This document shows, piece by piece, positions 36,762-46,187 of a DNA stretch of 64,000 nucleotides (position 1 is its first letter; each line of letters opens with the position of its first letter). The notes under the pieces were generated by a model, which was not told the origin of the DNA, did no database searches, and saw only the letters and a program-made list of their open reading frames with translations. This stretch comes from Conchiformibius sp. GTDB taxonomy: Bacteria; Pseudomonadota; Gammaproteobacteria; Burkholderiales; Neisseriaceae. The stretch is taken from the NCBI GenBank assembly GCA_029984035.1, contig JASBYJ010000003.1, positions 1-64,000 on the forward strand, in the 5' to 3' direction. Both the position numbers and the translations under genes were made by a program.

Positions 36762-38420
36762 ATGACTTTCCAAAGCAACGGCTATACCTTCAAACCCAAA
36801 GAAATGCCGATTATGCTCGGCTCTCCCGCCTCACCGCAACATCCGCCTCACCGCAAACTGGCTTATCTGCTGGCCGGCTTTTGGCTGGCTTTGGCAGCAG
36901 GCTTGCAAAACGGTTTTCTGACGGCAGGGCAGCTTCAGCTGCGCGGCGCGTTGGGACTGGATTTGCAGCAGGACGGCTGGGTTCAGGCAGCCTACTATAT
37001 GAGCTATGCCTGCATGAGCGTATTGATGTTTAAAATGCGCCAACATTACAGCATACAGGTTTTCACGCGCTGGCTGATGTGGCTGCTATGGATATCGGCA
37101 CTGCTCCATGTATCTATCAACGGTTTTGCCCATGCTGTGGCAGCACGCGCAACAGCCGGCGCGTTGGCCTGCGGTATGATGGTTACGGCCGTTTTTTACT
37201 GTATGCAGGCGTTTGACGGACCGAAAAAACTGGCGGGTACCATGCTGGGGTTGAGTTTGATGTTAGCGGCATTGCCCTTAGCGCAGGTATTGGTGCCGCT
37301 GGTGTTTTCAGACGGCAATATCCGAGGTCTGCTGTGGCTGCCTTTGTTATTGGCTCTGCCGACTTGGCTGCTGATGTGGTTGCTGCCGCTGCCGCCCGGC
37401 CAACGTGCTCCCTCTCTGAGTTGGCTGGACTGGTTGAGTTTCGCTTTGTTCTCAGGAGGCGTTGCCCTGTTGTGCGGCTTTTTGGTACAAGGCAGGATTG
37501 TGTGGTGGACAACGCCTTGGTTGGGTTATTTGTTGTGCGGCGGTATTGTGCTGTGCGGCAGTGCTTTGCTGATTGAAAACTATCGCACCAAACCGATGTT
37601 GGACGTGTCGTGGATGATGCAGCCGCAAATATTGGCATTTATATTAACGGCTGCTTTGGTAAGGGTGTTGATTTCAGAGCAAACGGTAGGTGCGGCAGGC
37701 TTAATGGCGGCTTTAGGCATGGGCGGCCGACAAATGGTCGGATTTTATACAGTCGTATTTGCGGCTTCACTGCTGGCAGTAGTGATAGGCTTGTTGCGTT
37801 TGGATTTAGACGATATCCGCCGCCCTGTAGTGGTTTCGCTGCTGGGATTGACCATCGGAGCGTATTGCGACATCGGTATCGGCTTGGATACGCGTCCGCA
37901 GCAACTCTATTTCAGCCAAGCTTTGATTGCGTTTTCGGCACTCTATTTTCTCGGGCCTATGTTACTGGAAGGTTTGGCACGGGCAATGGCAAAAAGCATG
38001 GACCACATCATGAGTTTCTCGGCATTGTTCGGCTTGTCGCAAACGGTTGGCGGCTTGGCGGGAGCGGCAGGATTCAGTGCTTTGGTAACGGTGCGTACGC
38101 GTGAACATCTAACCCTTATCGGTGGACATCTCACGCTGACCGACCCGAATGTCACCGCCCACATCCGCACGGCGGCATACAGCTATGCACCCTACAGCAA
38201 CGATATGGGCTGGCTGCAAGCACAGGGTGTTTCCTCAACGGCAGCACAGGCGGTAAAACAGGCTACCGTATTGGGATTCAACGATTTGTTCATTTTGATA
38301 TTTATTGCAGCTGCGGTATCGTTTGTCGGCAGTGCCTGCTTGTGGGCATGGCGCCGTTACCGCAACATCGATATTTTGGCTGCCGAAAAACAACGTTTGG
38401 CAGCATTGCTTGAACCTTAA
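36762..38420 (+). CDS. MFS drug/fatty-acid efflux permease (DHA2/EmrB-FarB type)
   Basis: A 552-aa permease with about 14 helices. It is longer than standard MFS proteins and has the large late periplasmic loop (about 440-500) of proteins that work with an HlyD-type adaptor. It begins after a short hydrophilic N-terminus with KLAYLLAGFWLALAAGLQNG. It is first in a three-gene operon with the adaptor and outer-membrane factor, so it probably pumps hydrophobic compounds out across both membranes. The ATG at 36762 lacks a clear ribosome site; MPIML at 36804 is an alternative. Confidence 0.85.
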   Translation: MTFQSNGYTFKPKEMPIMLGSPASPQHPPHRKLAYLLAGFWLALAAGLQNGFLTAGQLQLRGALGLDLQQDGWVQAAYYMSYACMSVLMFKMRQHYSIQVFTRWLMWLLWISALLHVSINGFAHAVAARATAGALACGMMVTAVFYCMQAFDGPKKLAGTMLGLSLMLAALPLAQVLVPLVFSDGNIRGLLWLPLLLALPTWLLMWLLPLPPGQRAPSLSWLDWLSFALFSGGVALLCGFLVQGRIVWWTTPWLGYLLCGGIVLCGSALLIENYRTKPMLDVSWMMQPQILAFILTAALVRVLISEQTVGAAGLMAALGMGGRQMVGFYTVVFAASLLAVVIGLLRLDLDDIRRPVVVSLLGLTIGAYCDIGIGLDTRPQQLYFSQALIAFSALYFLGPMLLEGLARAMAKSMDHIMSFSALFGLSQTVGGLAGAAGFSALVTVRTREHLTLIGGHLTLTDPNVTAHIRTAAYSYAPYSNDMGWLQAQGVSSTAAQAVKQATVLGFNDLFILIFIAAAVSFVGSACLWAWRRYRNIDILAAEKQRLAALLEP

Positions 38421-38480
38421 ACCGTTTTCAGGCAGCCTGAAATTTGATTTCTTTGATTTTATGATTTAAACGATAGAAAT

Positions 38481-39575
38481 ATGACAACCGAAACCCACAC
38501 TTCCGTTCACACATCTTCTCACGACAGCTGGCAGCCGCCCAAGCGCAAACAGGCCGGCTTAATCATCGCTTGCGCCATGGTATTGGGTGTATTGGCCGCA
38601 CTCTATGCTTGGTCGCTACCGCCCTTTTCAGGCAGCGCAGTGCGTACCGATAATGCCTATGTACGTGGCCAAACCACCTTAATCAGTCCCCGTGTGGGCG
38701 GCTATGTGAGCGAAGTATTGGTCGAAGATTTTGCCGAAGTCAAACAAGGGCAGCCTTTAGTAAAAATCGACGATGCGCCTTACACCGCCAAAGTCGCACA
38801 AGCCAAAGCCAATTTGGCGGCGCAAACGGCGCAACTGGGCAAAATCGGGCAAAGCCGTACCAGTGCACAAGCCAACGCTCAAGCCAGGCACAGTGCCATC
38901 CGCGCTGCCGAAATCCAATTGCAATTGGCACAAACCAATATGCGCCGTTTGGACAGCGTAAAAGGCAGCGCAGGCATTGCCAAACGCGAATACGAACAGG
39001 CACAAGCCGCATTGGAACAAGCGCAGGCTGCCTATAATGCCGCGCGGGCGCAATATACTGCGGCGCAACAAGATATTTTGGGCGTGGAAAGCGGTAAAGA
39101 AAGTTTGAATGCCGCCGTGGAAGGAGCGCGCGCAACATTGGATTTGGCGGAACAGGAATTGGCGCATACCGTCGTTTACGCCCCCATTGACGGCAAACTC
39201 GGCGAAGTGTCGGTCAAAACAGGACAACTCGTTTCGGCAGGTATGCAACTGATGTTTGTCGTACCGCCCAAACGCTGGGTAGTCGCTAATTTCAAAGAAA
39301 CCGACACGGCCGACATCCGTATCGGACAAGCCGCCATAGTGAAAGTAGATGCTTTGGGAGGACGCTCGTTCAACGGCAAAGTGAGCGACATTGCACCCGC
39401 CACTTCCGCAGAATTCAGTATCATCCGTGCCGACAGCGGCACAGGCAATTTTGTCAAAATCGCCCAACGCATTGCCGTTAAAATCGAATTGGATTCGCAG
39501 CAAGAAGGCTTGGAACGCTTGTCGCCAGGTATGTCCGTAGAGGCAGAAGTCCGTATTGAGAAGGCATCATTATGA
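38481..39575 (+). CDS. HlyD/EmrA-family membrane fusion protein
   Basis: A 364-aa periplasmic adaptor. One N-terminal membrane helix (about 25-45), then biotinyl-lipoyl half motif TDNAYVRGQTTLISPRVGGYV, a long helical hairpin rich in Ala/Gln (about 105-205), and the second lipoyl half AHTVVYAPIDGKLGEVSVKTGQLV with a beta-barrel containing RWVVANFKETDTADIRIGQ. It bridges the MFS pump to the outer-membrane channel. Its stop overlaps the next start (ATGA). Confidence 0.93.
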   Translation: MTTETHTSVHTSSHDSWQPPKRKQAGLIIACAMVLGVLAALYAWSLPPFSGSAVRTDNAYVRGQTTLISPRVGGYVSEVLVEDFAEVKQGQPLVKIDDAPYTAKVAQAKANLAAQTAQLGKIGQSRTSAQANAQARHSAIRAAEIQLQLAQTNMRRLDSVKGSAGIAKREYEQAQAALEQAQAAYNAARAQYTAAQQDILGVESGKESLNAAVEGARATLDLAEQELAHTVVYAPIDGKLGEVSVKTGQLVSAGMQLMFVVPPKRWVVANFKETDTADIRIGQAAIVKVDALGGRSFNGKVSDIAPATSAEFSIIRADSGTGNFVKIAQRIAVKIELDSQQEGLERLSPGMSVEAEVRIEKASL

Positions 39576-41032
39576 AAATTCCTGCTTGGCACGTCTGCCT
39601 GCCCTTCATTCTGACATTCTCCGCTACCGCCTGCGCTCCCTTGGGTAAACAACCGCCGCAAGCACAAGCCGTAACCGCGGCACAACTCGGTTTGTCAGAA
39701 CAACACACTGCCGCACCCGTTTCTCCCACGTGGTGGACGCAACTCAACGATGCCACTCTCAACCAACTGATTGACACCGCATTGGCACACTCCCCCAATC
39801 TTGCCGCCACCGCCGCACGCATCCGACAAGCGCAGGCAGGTGTACGTTTGACCGGTTCGCAATCGGGCATTCAGGCAGCCTTGTCCGCCGACGGTGCAGG
39901 TCTGTATCACGAATCGCTCAGTCATCCCGATTCCCTTGCCGAACGGATTTTCGGCAACGACATCCAATACGGCAGAATCCAACTTAAAGCCCGCTGGACA
40001 TGGGATTTTTGGGGGCAACACCACAGCGAATTATCCGCCGCACTCGGCAAAAAACGTGCACTCGCTTACGAACTGGCACAAGCCAAACTCTTATTGGTAC
40101 AAGCCGTCAGCGCACAATATATGCAGCTGCAAACCCTGTATGCCCAACAAAAACTATTGCAACAGCGTTTGGACATCAAACAACAACAAGAAGTATTGAT
40201 ACACGACCGTATCACCGCAGGGCTGATGCCGCCAAGCCAGCTTTATCCCGTACAAAACGCCCAACACCAATTGCAATCCGCCATCCGCGACTTGAACGAT
40301 AAAGCCGAACATATCCGCCACGCCTTAGCGGCGCTGAGCGGGCAAAGCCCCGAAGCCTTGCGCGAACCCTGGCTGCCTGAAAATATCGGAAAACTGCCGC
40401 CGGCTCCCGTTCACGCATTAACCGCCGACCTATTGGGCAAACGCGCCGATTTGGCGGCACAACGCGAAGCCGTATTGTCGCGCGGGCATTTAATAGATGC
40501 GGCAAAAGCCAAATTTTATCCCAACGTCGAAATCAAAGCTTTGGCAGGACTCTCCGTACTCAGCATCGGTGACCTGCCCCATTTGCGCACATTGTTGGGC
40601 GGGATTTTGCCCGGCGTTACCCTGCCGGTTTTCACTTCCGGCGCACTCAAAGCCAATCTCGCGCAGAAACAGGCAGAGTACGACGAACAAATCGCCCGTT
40701 ACAACCAATCGGTTTACCAATCCTTAAAAGAAGCCGCAGACGCACTCGGCAGCTACCAAGCCGCCACAGAACGCATCGTGATGCAGCAACAAACCATAAA
40801 GCTGGGTAAAAAAAGCGTTGCCGCCGCCCGCGACCGCACACGTGCCGGCTTGGACACGCACATCTCCGTTCTGAATGCGGAAGACGAAGTATTGCAAGCG
40901 CAAAGCCAACTGCTCAACCTACAATTGCAGCAACGCGTCGGCTGGGTATCGCTCAACGTGGCGTTTGGCGGCGGTTTTTCGGCTGAACAATCCGTTTCAG
41001 GCAGCCTGAACGCGCAGACAATTACTGATTGA
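39572..41032 (+). CDS. NodT/OprM-family outer-membrane efflux lipoprotein
   Basis: A 486-aa TolC-like channel with a lipoprotein signal (LTFSATAC, Cys17). Two OEP repeats (about 60-240 and 270-470) are rich in Ala/Gln helices, with PTWWTQLNDATLNQLI near the start and ARDRTRAGLDTHISVLNAEDEVLQAQSQLL near the end. It completes a tripartite pump in the order permease, adaptor, channel. An uptake sequence lies inside the last codons. Confidence 0.92.
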   Translation: MKIPAWHVCLPFILTFSATACAPLGKQPPQAQAVTAAQLGLSEQHTAAPVSPTWWTQLNDATLNQLIDTALAHSPNLAATAARIRQAQAGVRLTGSQSGIQAALSADGAGLYHESLSHPDSLAERIFGNDIQYGRIQLKARWTWDFWGQHHSELSAALGKKRALAYELAQAKLLLVQAVSAQYMQLQTLYAQQKLLQQRLDIKQQQEVLIHDRITAGLMPPSQLYPVQNAQHQLQSAIRDLNDKAEHIRHALAALSGQSPEALREPWLPENIGKLPPAPVHALTADLLGKRADLAAQREAVLSRGHLIDAAKAKFYPNVEIKALAGLSVLSIGDLPHLRTLLGGILPGVTLPVFTSGALKANLAQKQAEYDEQIARYNQSVYQSLKEAADALGSYQAATERIVMQQQTIKLGKKSVAAARDRTRAGLDTHISVLNAEDEVLQAQSQLLNLQLQQRVGWVSLNVAFGGGFSAEQSVSGSLNAQTITD

Positions 41033-41643
41033 TGCCATTTCCGTAAAACAGAATAAGTTCGATACCAGGCAACTTCTCCATAAAAGTCGGCTACACGCTG
41101 ATTTTCTTGCAAGGGAAAGCGCAAATCAATCTCCACCGCAAACGTTTCACCCCATCAATATTATCAATACAATCCGGCCAAGCCATAAACTCGGGTTTCC
41201 TACTGGAAAGGTTGTGGGTGCTTCTTAACGGAGTACGTGCATGATCCTGTTCGAATCAGGCAAAGAGTTTATGGCCTTTCTATATCTTCTAGAGCCAATA
41301 AAAAATCTGTGGGCTGTTTCATCACTCCGCTATTCAACACATTGCGCCGCATCAAGAAATCTCGCCCTCTTTTCCTACTTTGCTTAAATGCAGCGATGTG
41401 GAACTTTGAACGTATACCCAAACAATCGGCATAAAAAACCGTTTGCCGCACAGCCATACAACTACGAAGCAAACACAGTATTTCAGGCAGCCTGAAAACA
41501 AAATGCCTTACCTATTATTCAAATATTTACAACAATTTTCCGCTCTGCCGTAACAGTTTTCAAATAATTACCTGTAAACCGTATCCATCGCACGCATTCT
41601 CTAAGATAATGCAGTTTTCCAATTACACCCGAAAGGAAACATC
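41033..41643. pseudogene. Probable decayed coding material between efflux operon and lipoprotein
   Basis: About 600 bp without an intact gene. On the minus strand 41030-41136 reads EIDLRFPLQENQRVADFYGEVAWYR in a protein-like composition, and another frame just upstream reads EFMAWPDCIDNIDG, as if one gene were split by a frameshift. A 67-codon minus-strand frame at 41269-41472 and an overlapping plus-strand frame at 41240-41389 have no ribosome site. I cannot name the parent gene; the region may equally be non-coding. Confidence 0.3.
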
Positions 41644-42009
41644 ATGAAAAAAATCGTTGTTTTATCTGCTGTTGCGGTTTTACTGAGTGCCTGCATCAGT
41701 ACAAACGGTAGCGAAAACGGTTCTGCCAATCTCGGCTCGATAATGGTGCGCAGCTATGTGCAAAACCGTTGCGTAAACGAATTGCAAAACCGCGACGAAT
41801 GGCGTTTGGCGGCATTGGCGATGTCCCGCGCCAAACAGCAGGAATGGGAAAACAAGATTTGCGGCTGCGCTTCCGAAGAAGCACCCAATCAATTGACGGC
41901 AGCCGACATGTCCAAATTATTGAGCGAAAACGGCCGCACGCAAGTTGCCGCTGAAGTAACGGTGCGCACCGTCAATACCTGCATGAACCGTTTGTTTAAA
42001 AAGCAATAA
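41644..42009 (+). CDS. Small lipoprotein with conserved cysteines
   Basis: A 121-aa protein with signal MKKIVVLSAVAVLLSAC (lipobox LSAC, Cys17). The mature part has NRCVNELQNRDEWRLAALAMS, ENKICGCASEEAPNQLT and a final cysteine in VNTCMNRLF; these four suggest disulphides. AAAGGAAAC is a strong ribosome site. Function unknown; possibly a general neisserial envelope protein. Confidence 0.8.
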   Translation: MKKIVVLSAVAVLLSACISTNGSENGSANLGSIMVRSYVQNRCVNELQNRDEWRLAALAMSRAKQQEWENKICGCASEEAPNQLTAADMSKLLSENGRTQVAAEVTVRTVNTCMNRLFKKQ

Positions 42010-42074
42010 ATCGCTTCAGGCTGCCTGAACGTTTATAAAAGCAGGATATAGTTAAATCATTTACTTTTTCATAC

Positions 42075-42178
42075 ACAACCGTCATTCCCGCACAAGCAAA
42101 AATCCAACTTTGCACTTCAGAAACATTGGTTTCAAAAAAATAAATGTAGATTTCCGCCCAAGCGGGAATGACGGTTGT
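42075..42178. mobile_element. MITE-like 104-bp element with 17-bp terminal inverted repeats
   Basis: ACAACCGTCATTCCCGC (42075-42091) and its exact complement (42162-42178) bracket about 70 bp of AT-rich DNA. The ATTCCCGC core resembles the dRS3-type and related intergenic repeats of Neisseria. No protein is encoded, so it would be a non-autonomous or recombination-derived repeat. Confidence 0.55.
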
Positions 42179-42223
42179 ATGAGAAATAAAGATTTTTAAA
42201 TATGAATTATCACAAAATCGAAA

Positions 42224-42275
42224 AAGCGGCTGCGTAGTTTAACCGTTGATACCCAACGGCAAACCACGCAGCCGC
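42224..42275. repeat. Long imperfect hairpin
   Basis: AGCGGCTGCGTAGTTT near 42224-42239 pairs with AAACCACGCAGCCGCT (42260-42275), and CCGTTG/CAACGG pair inside. It has A-rich flanks but no T-run on either side, so terminator function is uncertain. From here to 42579 I see no gene. Confidence 0.5.
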
Positions 42276-42579
42276 TATTATCAGATTGTCTGTTGATGAA
42301 TGGCCTTACGGACATCGATTACGGCACGGCTGCCCGGCCGTACATACCGGTTTCAGTCTCACCCGTAGGCAGAATTGCTAATAGCGTCAATATGGTCGAA
42401 TGCCTGTGCGACACGGCTTGCCCGATATGCAAACTCCGTTTCAGCCGTAAAACAAATGAAGATTTTTATCAAAAATGACAAAAATACAAAAGAGAACAAA
42501 TCAATAGAGCTTAATCATAAACTTTACAAACTGCCGCAACTTGATAGGCTGCCTGAATGTTAGGGACAACCCGCAATTT

Positions 42580-43287
42580 TCAGGCAGGCGAGCTATGCAG
42601 CTGCATATAATTCTCTGCTTCTTGCAGGCGTTCGGGTGTGCCGACATCGAGCCACAAACCGGTATGCAGTTCGCCGCCGACCTTATTTTGCTGCATCGCT
42701 TGACGCAACAAGGGAGCAAGCTTAGCGCGGGTATGCGGTGGGATATCCGAGAATAATTCGGGCCGGTAAACGCCGCAGCCGCTGAATGTTAGGGCTGCGT
42801 GCGTATTGTCTGATGTTGCGGATACGGATTGGTTGTTTAAAAAGAAATCGCCATTAGGATGGTGCGGCGGGTTTGGTACCAGCCATAGATAGGCCGATTG
42901 CCGCCGTTCGGGCAATTGTGCGGCGATGGAATAGGCTGCCTGAAAGTCGATATCGGTAAGAATATCGCCGTTAATCACCAAGAAGGGAGCGTTTCCAAGC
43001 AAGGGAAGTGCAGTGGCGATGCCGCCCGCGGTTTCCAATCCGCCTTCTGCTTCGGGGGAATATCGGATATTCAAGCCGTATCGTTTTCCGTCTCCCAATG
43101 CGGCTTCTATTTGGTTTCCCAGCCAGGCATGGTTGATGACAATGTCATGAAATCCCGATTGTTTGAGACGATGCAGGTGATGGGCTATCAGGGGTTGTCC
43201 GCCTACGGGTAGCAGAGGTTTGGGAATGTGGTCGGTGAGCGGCCGCATTCTTTCGCCGCGCCCGGCTGCCAATATCATCGCTTTCAT
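42580..43287 (-). CDS. Nucleotidyltransferase, MurU-like
   Basis: A 235-aa nucleotidyltransferase. MKAMILAAGRGERMRPLTDHIPKPLLPVGG is the NTP-binding signature, with VINGDILTDIDF the metal-binding region. It most resembles MurU, which charges N-acetylmuramic acid 1-phosphate with UMP in the peptidoglycan recycling route that bypasses MurA. AmgK, its usual partner, is not adjacent. The start at 43287 gives the canonical MKAMIL; the frame extends 16 codons upstream, overlapping the preceding gene. Third gene of the birA-coaX unit. Confidence 0.82.
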   Translation of the reverse strand: MKAMILAAGRGERMRPLTDHIPKPLLPVGGQPLIAHHLHRLKQSGFHDIVINHAWLGNQIEAALGDGKRYGLNIRYSPEAEGGLETAGGIATALPLLGNAPFLVINGDILTDIDFQAAYSIAAQLPERRQSAYLWLVPNPPHHPNGDFFLNNQSVSATSDNTHAALTFSGCGVYRPELFSDIPPHTRAKLAPLLRQAMQQNKVGGELHTGLWLDVGTPERLQEAENYMQLHSSPA

Positions 43288-43300
43288 GGGCAATATCCGG

Positions 43301-43834
43301 TTAGCGGTCGCAAGGAACGTGATGCAGCATGCCATAGCGTCCGACTATGCCGCGGATATTGTCGGCTTCGGCATTGCTGACGGAAATGAAGCGTACATTG
43401 ATTTTGGCGGCGTATTGTCCGCTGCCGTCTTTAACCTGCTGTTCGGCGGCAACATGCTGATAGCCCGAAAGCAACCCTTTGATGCGGTGGTAATCGTCTT
43501 TAGGCAGGCTGACGGATGCGGTGCAGGATTTTTCGCGGCGCGTGTTTTGTTCGGCGGCAACCGCTTTGCCGCCCGCTTGCGGTTTGGCAGGAACGGTAGG
43601 CGTGGCGGACTTGGGAGCTGCGGCTTTACGATTGCCGCCGGAAGTCGGGGCGATAGTGTTGCCGCCGCCGTTATTATTGATGATGATTTGCGGCATATTG
43701 TTTTCAGGCAGCGGTGTTTGTTGCCTTAGGGCGATATTGGCGGATTGTGTTGAAGATTTGCTGATTTTATGGGCAATCATACCTGCGAATACAATCAGGT
43801 TTAGGGCAACCAGTGTGGCAAACAGCCATTTCAT
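43301..43834 (-). CDS. SPOR-domain-like envelope protein
   Basis: A 177-aa protein with one N-terminal membrane anchor (about 3-22), a Pro/Ala/Lys-rich linker and a C-terminal domain (about 100-177) whose pattern resembles a SPOR peptidoglycan-binding fold: CTASVSLPKDDYHRIKGLL... INVRFISVSNAEADNIRGIV. It starts 1 bp after birA-coaX (TAA-A-ATG) and is probably translated with it. A role at the septum is inferred only from the fold resemblance. Confidence 0.65.
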   Translation of the reverse strand: MKWLFATLVALNLIVFAGMIAHKISKSSTQSANIALRQQTPLPENNMPQIIINNNGGGNTIAPTSGGNRKAAAPKSATPTVPAKPQAGGKAVAAEQNTRREKSCTASVSLPKDDYHRIKGLLSGYQHVAAEQQVKDGSGQYAAKINVRFISVSNAEADNIRGIVGRYGMLHHVPCDR

Positions 43835-43835
43835 T

Positions 43836-45566
43836 TTATGCTTTCCCTTCGGTGGCGTTATGGCTGCCTATCCATTCCAGCAGGCCATAAATAACTAAAT
43901 TATCTATAATTTTTATTTGCTTGTCTAAGGCAAACGTTTCAGGCAGCGCAGCGGCTACTTTGGCGGCTCCCCCGCCTGTGATAATCAGGTCGGGTACGTG
44001 TCCGTCGCAACGTGCCTGCAGGCGGTTATACATCAATATAACGGCACCGCACACGGCATCCATAATGCCCGTACTCAAAGCGTTGGCAGTAGTAGTCGGG
44101 AACGGGTAGCAATGCCCCTCGGCGCGGTTGAGACGGGCGGTTTTTTGTACCAGCGATTCACGCATCAGATGGAAGCCGGGCAGAATGCTGCCGCCGAGAT
44201 AGTGGTTGTCGGCGGTGAGTGCATCTACGGTAACGGCCGTCCCGCAACTGACGATAATGCAGGCATTTTTACTGAAACGCCGGCTGCCCAATGCGTTGAA
44301 CCAACGGTCGGCACCGTGCTCCCCGGGATTGCGGTAATGATTGGTAACGCCCAATGCCCGCGGCATAGAGCCAAGCCATTCTATCGGATTGGAAATCTGT
44401 TGCTGAACGGCTTCCTGCTTGGCAATGCCGCACACGGCCGAACCGGTGATTTTAATATGTTTGCCGCCGTATTGTTGCCAATCTTGGGCAAGCGGCGATA
44501 AATCGCGATAGGGTGCATGGCCGGTACGCATAATACGTCCTTCTTCTATCCACGCCCATTTGATGCGGCTGTTGCCTCCGTCCAGCAGCAGATGCTGTTG
44601 CGGTAGGGCTTGGGTAGAAACAAGCTGTTCGGGACGGCGCAGACTGGTTTCTCCGCTGACAATGTTTTGCTCGCCGTGCTCGGTTTTTAACCGTAATGAA
44701 CCGTCTGCATTAATACCCGCTACCGTGCCGCCGCCATATATTTCGCCGTCCCGCAACAGGCAGATGTCCATACCGCTGTCGCGGTGTACCGCTTCATAGG
44801 CTGCCTGAAAAGGTGCGAAACCTTGTTCGGCAAAACGGGAAAGCACGCTGTCGGCTTGCTGCAAGATAGCATGAGTAATGTCGGCAGCGGTGTGGTGTTG
44901 CGGAAAAAGAGTTTGTAATGCGGCGGCGTTATCTGTGTTTTTAGGCAACACGAAATTGATGCCTATGCCGATAACCGCATGGGTTTGTCCGTTGCGTTGC
45001 ACGGTTTCAATCAGAATGCCGCCCAGTTTGTTGAGTCCGTGCACCAAATCGTTGGGCCACTTGATTTGTACGGGGCAGCCTTGTGCGGCCAGCGCTTGTT
45101 GGCAAAACAAGGCGGCAACAAGAGCCAATGCACCCAACCGGGCTTGGTTTTGCGGGAATGTCCAGCCGATGCTGAACATAAGGCATTCTCCGCTTTTACC
45201 GTGCCAGCTTTTGCCTTGTCTGCCCCGCCCTTTTGTTTGGCTGTGTGCGGCAATCACGCGGCGGTGGATGTTTTCTCCGTTTTTGGCTGCCTGAAGCAAA
45301 ACGGTGTTGGTAGATTCGGTTTCTTGAAGAACGGTTACCTTAAATGCAGAATGCTGATAGTTTTCAGGCAGCATCGCCAGCGGACGTACCAGATGCCAAA
45401 AACCGTCTTTTTGACGCAGTAAACCGCGAATGTGTGCAGGGGTTTGTTGCCACAGGCTGTTTAATTGCGGCGGCGGCATACCGGCCGCCTGCGACAGTGC
45501 GGTAATGTGTTGTTTGCTGCCGTCTGCCAGTGCGGTCATTAAACGGTTCAGATGCGCGGTAGTCAT
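43836..45566 (-). CDS. birA-coaX: Fused biotin protein ligase and type III pantothenate kinase
   Basis: A 576-aa two-enzyme fusion known from Neisseria. Residues 1-70 form a winged-helix-like regulatory part; 80-320 are the biotin-protein ligase (SQTKGRGRQGKSWHG, IKWPNDLVHGLNKLGGILIE), which biotinylates acetyl-CoA carboxylase. Residues about 325-576 are CoaX (LLLDGGNSRIKWAW, EHGADRWFNALGS, SCGTAVTVDAL, GSILPGF), which phosphorylates pantothenate, the first step of CoA synthesis. It is first in a minus-strand unit with the SPOR-like gene and the nucleotidyltransferase. Confidence 0.96.
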   Translation of the reverse strand: MTTAHLNRLMTALADGSKQHITALSQAAGMPPPQLNSLWQQTPAHIRGLLRQKDGFWHLVRPLAMLPENYQHSAFKVTVLQETESTNTVLLQAAKNGENIHRRVIAAHSQTKGRGRQGKSWHGKSGECLMFSIGWTFPQNQARLGALALVAALFCQQALAAQGCPVQIKWPNDLVHGLNKLGGILIETVQRNGQTHAVIGIGINFVLPKNTDNAAALQTLFPQHHTAADITHAILQQADSVLSRFAEQGFAPFQAAYEAVHRDSGMDICLLRDGEIYGGGTVAGINADGSLRLKTEHGEQNIVSGETSLRRPEQLVSTQALPQQHLLLDGGNSRIKWAWIEEGRIMRTGHAPYRDLSPLAQDWQQYGGKHIKITGSAVCGIAKQEAVQQQISNPIEWLGSMPRALGVTNHYRNPGEHGADRWFNALGSRRFSKNACIIVSCGTAVTVDALTADNHYLGGSILPGFHLMRESLVQKTARLNRAEGHCYPFPTTTANALSTGIMDAVCGAVILMYNRLQARCDGHVPDLIITGGGAAKVAAALPETFALDKQIKIIDNLVIYGLLEWIGSHNATEGKA

Positions 45567-45836
45567 GAAATACGGGAACTTGGTCGATAGGGCAGCGATT
45601 TTAACCGATTTACCTGTTTCAGGCAGCCTGAATAATGGGCATGCCGTGAATTGCTTCAGTGTGAATGAGAACGAAGGCGGCCTATCTCATCATAGGTGTT
45701 TGTAACAGCCCCAAACGTTAGCATTTTATAATTGACATTCGGCCATTAGAGTAACAGCTTGAAGGATATTTTTTGCCCTTACGGTGTTTTTTCAGTATAT
45801 TTGGCTGCCTGAAAATCATTTTTGTTTTTATTCGAG

Positions 45837-46187
45837 ATGAAAAATGCTGTGTTGTGGCTGTTGGGTGCGGTTTCTTTGGTGTTAGGCGTATTGGGAATGT
45901 TTTTACCCGTGTTGCCGACTACTCCGTTTGTATTACTGACGGCGGCATTGTGGGCGAATGCTTCGCCGCGTTTTCATACCTGGCTGCTGGGTTCCCGGTA
46001 TTTCGGAAAGATTGTGCGCAATTGGGAGGAGAAACGGGCGATACCGCGCCGTGCCAAATATCTTTCTTGGTCGATGATGACGTTTTCTTGCGCAATGGCG
46101 CTGTATCGTTCTTGGCTTGTAGGCGTGCCTTTGTCGTTGTTATGCTTGGGAGTCGGAATTTGGATTGCGCGTTTTCCCGATGACTGA
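45837..46187 (+). CDS. YbaN-like inner-membrane protein (DUF454)
   Basis: A 116-aa protein with three or four helices. FLPVLPTTPFVLLTAALWANASPRFH is the DUF454 signature, followed by NWEEKRAIPRRAKYLS. Function unknown. The ATG at 45837 follows TTCGAG, a weak site; a TTG at 45822 is in frame. Confidence 0.85.
   Translation: MKNAVLWLLGAVSLVLGVLGMFLPVLPTTPFVLLTAALWANASPRFHTWLLGSRYFGKIVRNWEEKRAIPRRAKYLSWSMMTFSCAMALYRSWLVGVPLSLLCLGVGIWIARFPDD

Noticed and set aside
41246..41260. tRNA T-arm-like CCTGTTCGAATCAGG
   Set aside because: The next 7 bases (CAAAGAG) have no pairing acceptor strand 60-70 bp upstream and no D or anticodon arm forms.
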